Assembly (NCBI GenBank): GCA_020216785.1
Contig: JAIWNO010000265.1
Span: 1 to 10,000 of the forward strand
From: Desulfomonile sp.
Lineage (GTDB): Bacteria; Desulfobacterota; Desulfomonilia; Desulfomonilales; Desulfomonilaceae
DNA: 10,000 nt
Direction of reading: 5' to 3'
Shown: positions 7,301-10,000 of the stretch, one piece after another
Numbering within the stretch: position 1 is the stretch's first letter
Layout: each line of letters begins with the position of its first letter
Notes under the pieces: generated by a model
The model's input: only the letters and a program-made list of their open reading frames with translations
Database searches by the model: none
What the model was told of the DNA's origin: nothing
Made by a program: the position numbers and the translations under genes

Positions 7301-8832
7301 AAACGAGGATTAAGACAATCATTGAGGAGTACGACCTGAACCGCCTTGTGGTGGCTTCGTGCACTCCTCGGACGCATTTGCCGCTCTTCCAGGAGACTGC
7401 GAGGGAAGCGGGCCTGAACAAGTACCTCGTGGAAATGGCAAACATTCGTGAGCACTGCTCGTGGGTCCACATGCACGAGAAAGAACAGGCTACAGACAAG
7501 GCAGTGACACTCGTGCGAATGGCCGTGGCCCGCGCTGCCCGCCTGGAGCACCTTCGAGATCAGCGGCTGCCCGTTGTGCAATCCGCATTGGTTATCGGCG
7601 GGGGAGTGGCCGGGATGACCGCAGCGCTCAACATTGCGGCCCAAGGGTTCACGGTCCACCTCATCGAAGCCTCGGAACGACTTGGCGGCCATGCCCTGCG
7701 GTTGTCTCACACGATGAATGGCGAGGCGGTACAACCGTTCGTACAAGATTTAGTGGGCAAGGTCACCTCGAACGACAAGATCAGCGTTCATTTGAACAGC
7801 CGCATTGACAACGTGACCGGTTTCGTGGGGGACTTCAGGTCAACGATCGTCCGTGACGACGGCGAGCCTCTCGAAATCCCGCACGGTGTCGCAATCATTG
7901 CCACAGGAGCGTCCGAGTGGAAACCTGATCTTTACGGGTACGGAAGCGATTCTCGCATCAGGACGCAGCTCGAGATGAGCGAAGCCAGAATGCGCAAAGA
8001 CCCGGCAGTGATGTGGGCCGACACTACGGTTTTCATCCAGTGCGTCGGGTCACGGTGCGACGAGCGCCCGTGGTGCAGCAAGGTGTGCTGTAATCAGGCG
8101 ATTATGAACGCCATTGCCTTGAAGGAGGCGAACCCCAACTGTAGTGTCTATGTGTTGTACAGAGATGTCATGAGCTTCGGTCTCAATGAGCCGTATTATG
8201 AGAAGTGTCGCCGGTTGGGTGTTACCTTCATCCGCTACGATCAGGAGCGGCCGCCGATCGTGGAACCCGGCGAAAAGATCCGTGTTCGCGCGTACGATCA
8301 CGTAATTGGGCACGACATTGTGATTGACGCTGATAGTGTGGTGCTCGCTGCCGCGATTGTTCCTCGGGAGGAGAACAGGAAGCTCGCAACGCTGTTCAAA
8401 GTGCCGACGAATCAGTACGGCCACTTCCTCGAGGCTCACATGAAGCTGCGACCAGTGGATTTCTCTACCGATGGAGTGTTCCTGGCCGGCTTGGCACACT
8501 CTCCCAAGCCGCTCGATGAAACCATCGCGCAGGCGGAAGCCGCAGGCTGCCGAGCGTGCCACATTCTCGCGAGAGGCTACGTGGAAGTCGCGGGTATGAT
8601 TTCTGTTGTGGATCAATCCCTCTGCCGAGGCTGTGGCATGTGCGTGGATTCCTGTCCGTTCCAGGCGCCGCAGCTCAAGGAGATCGCTCCGGGCATTTTC
8701 CGGTCCGAGGTGAACCCGGCTCTCTGCAAAGGGTGCGGTATCTGCGGGGTCGTCTGTCCGACGGGAGCGGCTCAGGTGAGCCACTTCAAGGATGCGCAGA
8801 TCGGTGACATGATCGAAGCTGCGCTTCAATAG
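4393..8832 (+). CDS. Giant HdrA-type electron-transfer flavoprotein: split HdrA with inserted GltD/NfnB-like module, fused to a second HdrA
   Basis: A 1479-residue soluble Fe-S flavoprotein; methanogen HdrA is about 650. HdrA module 1 starts with an FAD Rossmann motif (VVGGGIGG, 11-18), NDCSTC (55-60) and a ferredoxin motif (Cys109, 112, 115, 119). At about residue 153 a GltD/NfnB-like module begins: Cys159, 163, 202, 206, 210, 222 for N-terminal clusters; FAD motif VGSGPAGL (252-259); pyridine-nucleotide motif IGGGNVAIDVART (383-395); AGGDA (531-535). Module 1 resumes at a cluster motif (Cys629, 632, 635, 639, plus Cys623 and 626), then IQCVGSR (721-727) with Cys736, 740, 741. Module 2 (about 925-1479) has an HdrA N-terminal domain (Cys930, 932, 965, 990, 1022), FAD motif IGGGVAGM (1068-1075), IQCVGSR (1215-1221) and two ferredoxin motifs (Cys1411-1421, Cys1445-1455). 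All motif cysteines are intact. A strong GGGGAGGAG precedes the ATG. Expected role: electron bifurcation between NAD(H), ferredoxin and a partner; no HdrB/C adjoins. Domain calls are firm, the reaction is inferred. Confidence 0.93.
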   Translation: MKNGKIGAVLVVGGGIGGIQSALDLADSGFRVYLVESQTGIGGRMAQLDKTYPTNDCSTCIFSPKMLQVAQNPNIDIFSFSEVEDVRGWEGHFKVKIRKKARYVDPDRCKGCGDCAAACPVRLPNQFDQDMSERAAIYRLFPQTVPQTFVIEKADRPPCVQACPAHVNVQGYVQLIKQGKYYEALELIYEKVPLPGVLGRVCPHPCEDACRMGEKGEAVSICALKRFVADQADYSILRVPDISPREEKVAIVGSGPAGLSASYYLAREGFQVTIFESEAVLGGWLRLGIPEYRLPRAVLEKDIQHILSLGIMVKTNSTVGVDFTLNDLKAQGYKAIFLAVGCQKGAHLPVPGVYLEGVVQGVDLLRSVALGQQIDPLRKTIVIGGGNVAIDVARTAVRLGAESVSLVCLETRREMPAWEHEIQEAVKEGVVLHNSWGPKRFVESRGRVARAEFKRCTRVFDDAGRFNPQYDENESMALECDTLVLAVGQIVDPEIWHRLPGIGRTDRNTIHTNKLTRATIVEGVFAADIFAGGDAATAPATVVEAIAGGREAALSISRYLKGEDVTRGRYVRPPDNPTYRPIPDVRPQPRIESPSLPVAERRGFQEVELGLSEEDALKEASRCFSCGFCSECMECVAKCPANAIDHTMKDETVCVDVGTIILSTGYEMIDPAKIRGEFAYGTAKNVLTNMEFERLLSASGPSAGEIKRPSDGRHPKKVAWIQCVGSRDQQKGMPHCSSICCMASMKEAVIAREHDPEIEPAIFYMDLRAFGKDFYSYYLRARDQVGVRFVRSMVSRVVENPKTHDLELYYLDEQQRPATEVFDMVVLAVGLRTSESAQRLAQSLGVELNEWGFCRTDSFNPVQTSRAGVLAAGVFQGPKDIPQTVVEASAAAGASCRILAEARNTLTTTKEFPPEKSLSSKEPRVGVFVCKCGINIASTVDVSEVVRRIRQIPSVEYAEESLFTCSQDAQTRIKTIIEEYDLNRLVVASCTPRTHLPLFQETAREAGLNKYLVEMANIREHCSWVHMHEKEQATDKAVTLVRMAVARAARLEHLRDQRLPVVQSALVIGGGVAGMTAALNIAAQGFTVHLIEASERLGGHALRLSHTMNGEAVQPFVQDLVGKVTSNDKISVHLNSRIDNVTGFVGDFRSTIVRDDGEPLEIPHGVAIIATGASEWKPDLYGYGSDSRIRTQLEMSEARMRKDPAVMWADTTVFIQCVGSRCDERPWCSKVCCNQAIMNAIALKEANPNCSVYVLYRDVMSFGLNEPYYEKCRRLGVTFIRYDQERPPIVEPGEKIRVRAYDHVIGHDIVIDADSVVLAAAIVPREENRKLATLFKVPTNQYGHFLEAHMKLRPVDFSTDGVFLAGLAHSPKPLDETIAQAEAAGCRACHILARGYVEVAGMISVVDQSLCRGCGMCVDSCPFQAPQLKEIAPGIFRSEVNPALCKGCGICGVVCPTGAAQVSHFKDAQIGDMIEAALQ

Positions 8833-8840
8833 GCTTTATA

Positions 8841-8888
8841 GGATCGATCCTCGACGGTGCCCTTAATGCGCCGTCGAGGATCGATTTG
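8841..8888 (+). terminator. Strong hairpin terminator after the hdrA fusion
   Basis: Eight bases after the stop codon, ATCGATCCTCGACGG (8843-8857) pairs perfectly over 15 bp with CCGTCGAGGATCGAT (8871-8885). Three more inner pairs (one G-U) leave a 7-base loop, 8861-8867. TTTGTT follows, a short U tract. The stem is unusually long for an intrinsic terminator but its place at the operon end fits. No other gene end in the window has a comparable hairpin. Confidence 0.8.
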
Positions 8889-8895
8889 TTCACGA

Positions 8896-8942
8896 GAATT
8901 CACTTTCATATTAATTAGTTACCGATCTGTATCCGTGAATTC
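8896..8942. repeat. 8-bp inverted repeat in AT-rich spacer
   Basis: GAATTCAC (8896-8903) and GTGAATTC (8935-8942) are perfect inverted copies 31 bases apart, flanking an AT-rich stretch (around 8907-8922). They lie between the operon terminator and the palindromic element. Function unknown; could be a regulator site, an old insertion scar or chance. Confidence 0.3.
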
Positions 8943-8957
8943 GGACGTCTGCCTCCC

Positions 8958-9117
8958 TATAGCAGTTGCCAAAAATAATTTCCGATTGATTTCTCCAGGA
9001 TGTCGGGAGGCCCCGTTCACTTCGAGCGGCGCAAGGCCGTCAAATCTTCGTTCACGGGACCTCCCGACACCCGCCAAGAGACCTGCTATTCGGTCAGAAC
9101 TTTTGGCAACTGCTATA
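8958..9117. mobile_element. 160-bp palindromic MITE-like element with 17-bp perfect terminal inverted repeats
   Basis: TATAGCAGTTGCCAAAA (8958-8974) recurs as an exact reverse complement at 9101-9117. Nested inside, 9001-9016 pairs with 9054-9069 over 16 bp with one mismatch, and a small CGGC/GCCG hairpin (9027-9030/9036-9039) sits in the centre. The whole block can therefore fold on both strands as one long imperfect hairpin. There is no credible gene in it. Both ends carry TA at the outer edge, so it can be read as a TAGCAG-ended element flanked by TA duplications, as for MITEs mobilised by IS630/Tc1-mariner-type transposases. The repeats are seen directly; mobility and family are inferred. 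It lies wholly within the spacer between the hdrA-fusion terminator and the amidohydrolase gene. Confidence 0.7.
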
Positions 9118-9183
9118 ACCACTCGATTCTTCGTACTTTTCCTCCAGCAGTGATACGAGAAGAGCGTGTCGCGAGATTGGTGA

Positions 9184-9212
9184 TTGTGACCGCGCGAGCT
9201 TCGTGCTATCAA
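9184..9212 (+). promoter_or_regulatory. Possible extended -10 promoter for the amidohydrolase gene
   Basis: TTGTGA (9184-9189) and TATCAA (9207-9212) are 17 bases apart, each matching 4 of 6 consensus bases, and a TG at 9204-9205 makes an extended -10. The predicted start is near 9219, just before the first in-frame ATG (9237). The match is only moderate. The 9118-9183 stretch between the MITE-like element and this site holds nothing I can name. Confidence 0.4.
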
Positions 9213-9236
9213 TAGATTTCCAGTCCACACTCTGTC

Positions 9237-10000
9237 ATGAAGCGAGTGCCGGTCGCAATGAAACATGATGTTCCGACAACCACTTGCTCCGACACAAGCT
9301 GCCGTCCCATGCTCACGCTGCCTCTCCCCGCGCTGGATGACCCGGAAGGCGACGCAGTCCCTTCGTCATTGCCGCTTGTGATTGACGCTCACGTGCATCT
9401 GTTTCCCGAGCCCCTGTTTCATGCGATCTGGGCATGGCTCGACCAGTGGGCGTGGCCGATCCGGTATCGGATGAACTCGGAAGCGATCGTGGAGTTCCTC
9501 ATCGACCGCGGGGTGGAGCGCATCGTCGGTCTTCATTATGCCCATGCACCCGGAATCGCGCGAAGCCTGAATAAAGCAATGGTAAAGCTCTGCCGGAAGC
9601 ACCCACAGGTGATCGGCACTGCAACGGTCTTTCCCGGCGAAGAAGATGCAGCCGCGATTTTGCACGAAGGGTTCGATCTCGGACTTGCGGGCGTTAAGCT
9701 CCATGCTCACGTCCAGTTCTTCTCACTGGACAGTAAGGAAATGCACGAAATCTACGAACTTTGCGCGGCAGCCGGCAAGCCCATCGTCATGCACGTGGGC
9801 CGTGAACCGAAAAACCCGGTGTTTCCTTATCCGGTGGACCCGTACGTCCTGTGCGAAGTGGGCAAAGTGGAGCAGGTGCTCCAGCAGTATCCGGAACTGA
9901 AGGTGTGTATCCCGCACCTCGGCGCGGACGAATTCACCGAATACAAACGCCTGTTGGAAACATACGACAACATTTGGCTCGACATAGCGATGACCCAAGC
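9237..10000 (+). CDS. Amidohydrolase-2 family metal-dependent hydrolase or decarboxylase (3' end outside window)
   Basis: An open frame follows an in-frame TAG (9213-9215) and runs off the window, showing 254 residues. It has the TIM-barrel amidohydrolase layout: strand 1 IDAHVHLF with metal-ligand His52 and His54, GVKLHAHVQF (152-161), strand-5 IVMHVGRE with His186, and IPHLGAD with His227. The final catalytic Asp should lie beyond the window. Members of this family (Amidohydro_2) hydrolyse C-O/C-N bonds or decarboxylate aromatic or related acids; the substrate cannot be read. The first about 45 residues before the barrel look unstructured and no good Shine-Dalgarno precedes ATG 9237; ATG 9258 and ATG 9309 are alternatives. 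It is separated from the hdrA operon by a terminator and the MITE-like element, so it is probably an independent unit. Confidence 0.85.
   Translation, partial: MKRVPVAMKHDVPTTTCSDTSCRPMLTLPLPALDDPEGDAVPSSLPLVIDAHVHLFPEPLFHAIWAWLDQWAWPIRYRMNSEAIVEFLIDRGVERIVGLHYAHAPGIARSLNKAMVKLCRKHPQVIGTATVFPGEEDAAAILHEGFDLGLAGVKLHAHVQFFSLDSKEMHEIYELCAAAGKPIVMHVGREPKNPVFPYPVDPYVLCEVGKVEQVLQQYPELKVCIPHLGADEFTEYKRLLETYDNIWLDIAMTQ

Noticed and set aside
8050..8829. Minus-strand ORF of 259 residues opposite the 3' end of the HdrA fusion
   Set aside because: The plus strand encodes intact ferredoxin and FAD motifs here; the reverse frame is a by-product of its codon bias.
4393..8832. Frameshift or assembly fusion creating the 1479-residue protein
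   Set aside because: One uninterrupted frame with all cysteine motifs intact across each junction and a linker-like stretch (about 563-605) after the GltD part; nothing suggests an artefact.
8857..9153. Plus-strand ORF of 98 residues starting in the terminator loop region
   Set aside because: It starts inside the terminator hairpin and runs through the palindromic element; composition is not protein-like.
8919..9266. Minus-strand ORF of 115 residues across the spacer downstream of the operon
   Set aside because: It covers both arms of the palindromic element, so its sequence is explained by the repeat; no ribosome binding site and no recognisable domain.
1..10000. CRISPR array, tRNA, rRNA or riboswitch
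   Set aside because: No regularly spaced direct repeats, no cloverleaf and no rRNA-like or known riboswitch sequence was seen by eye on either strand.

Overview
The window looks like part of the chromosome of an anaerobic, moderately GC-rich bacterium. A sulfate-reducing or syntrophic Desulfobacterota (Deltaproteobacteria) member is the best guess. This is inferred from a very large heterodisulfide-reductase-A-type (HdrA) flavoprotein fused to an NAD(P)H-oxidoreductase module, from a PAS/sigma-54 activator next to it, and from general codon use. No rRNA, tRNA or marker gene fixes the taxonomy.

Layout: (1) 2-178 (+) is the C-terminal tail of an unrecognised lysine-rich protein. It converges on (2) a five-repeat TPR protein at 190-831 (-). 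(3) 832-1018 is a compact divergent promoter region with a good sigma-70-type promoter on each strand and a small dyad between them. (4) 1019-3316 (+) encodes a cytoplasmic regulator with three PAS domains, a sigma-54-activating AAA+ domain and a Fis-type helix-turn-helix. (5) 3317-3558 has no gene. It carries a near-consensus sigma-54 promoter (3508-3524), candidate upstream activator half-sites, and a dyad that could mask the next ribosome binding site in read-through RNA. (6) 3559-4332 (+) is a PhoU-like helical protein. (7) 4393-8832 (+) is the centrepiece, a 1479-residue multi-flavin, multi-iron-sulfur protein. It has two HdrA modules, and a complete GltD/NfnB-like NAD(P)H:FAD oxidoreductase is inserted inside the ferredoxin segment of the first. 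(8) A strong hairpin terminator (8841-8888) closes this operon. (9) 8958-9117 is a 160-bp palindromic MITE-like element with perfect 17-bp terminal inverted repeats. (10) From 9237 to the window edge runs an amidohydrolase-2 (metal-dependent TIM-barrel) gene, incomplete at its 3' end.

Working model (inference): the PAS regulator senses a redox or metabolic cue and, with RNA polymerase-sigma-54, turns on the phoU-like/hdrA-fusion operon from the promoter just downstream of its own gene. The fusion has the cofactor sites to move electrons between a pyridine nucleotide (probably NAD(H), judged by the second Rossmann motif), up to three FADs and about seven iron-sulfur clusters. That is the outfit of a flavin-based electron-bifurcating or confurcating hub. 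No HdrB, HdrC, MvhD or hydrogenase gene lies in the window, so its partners are either encoded elsewhere or not needed.
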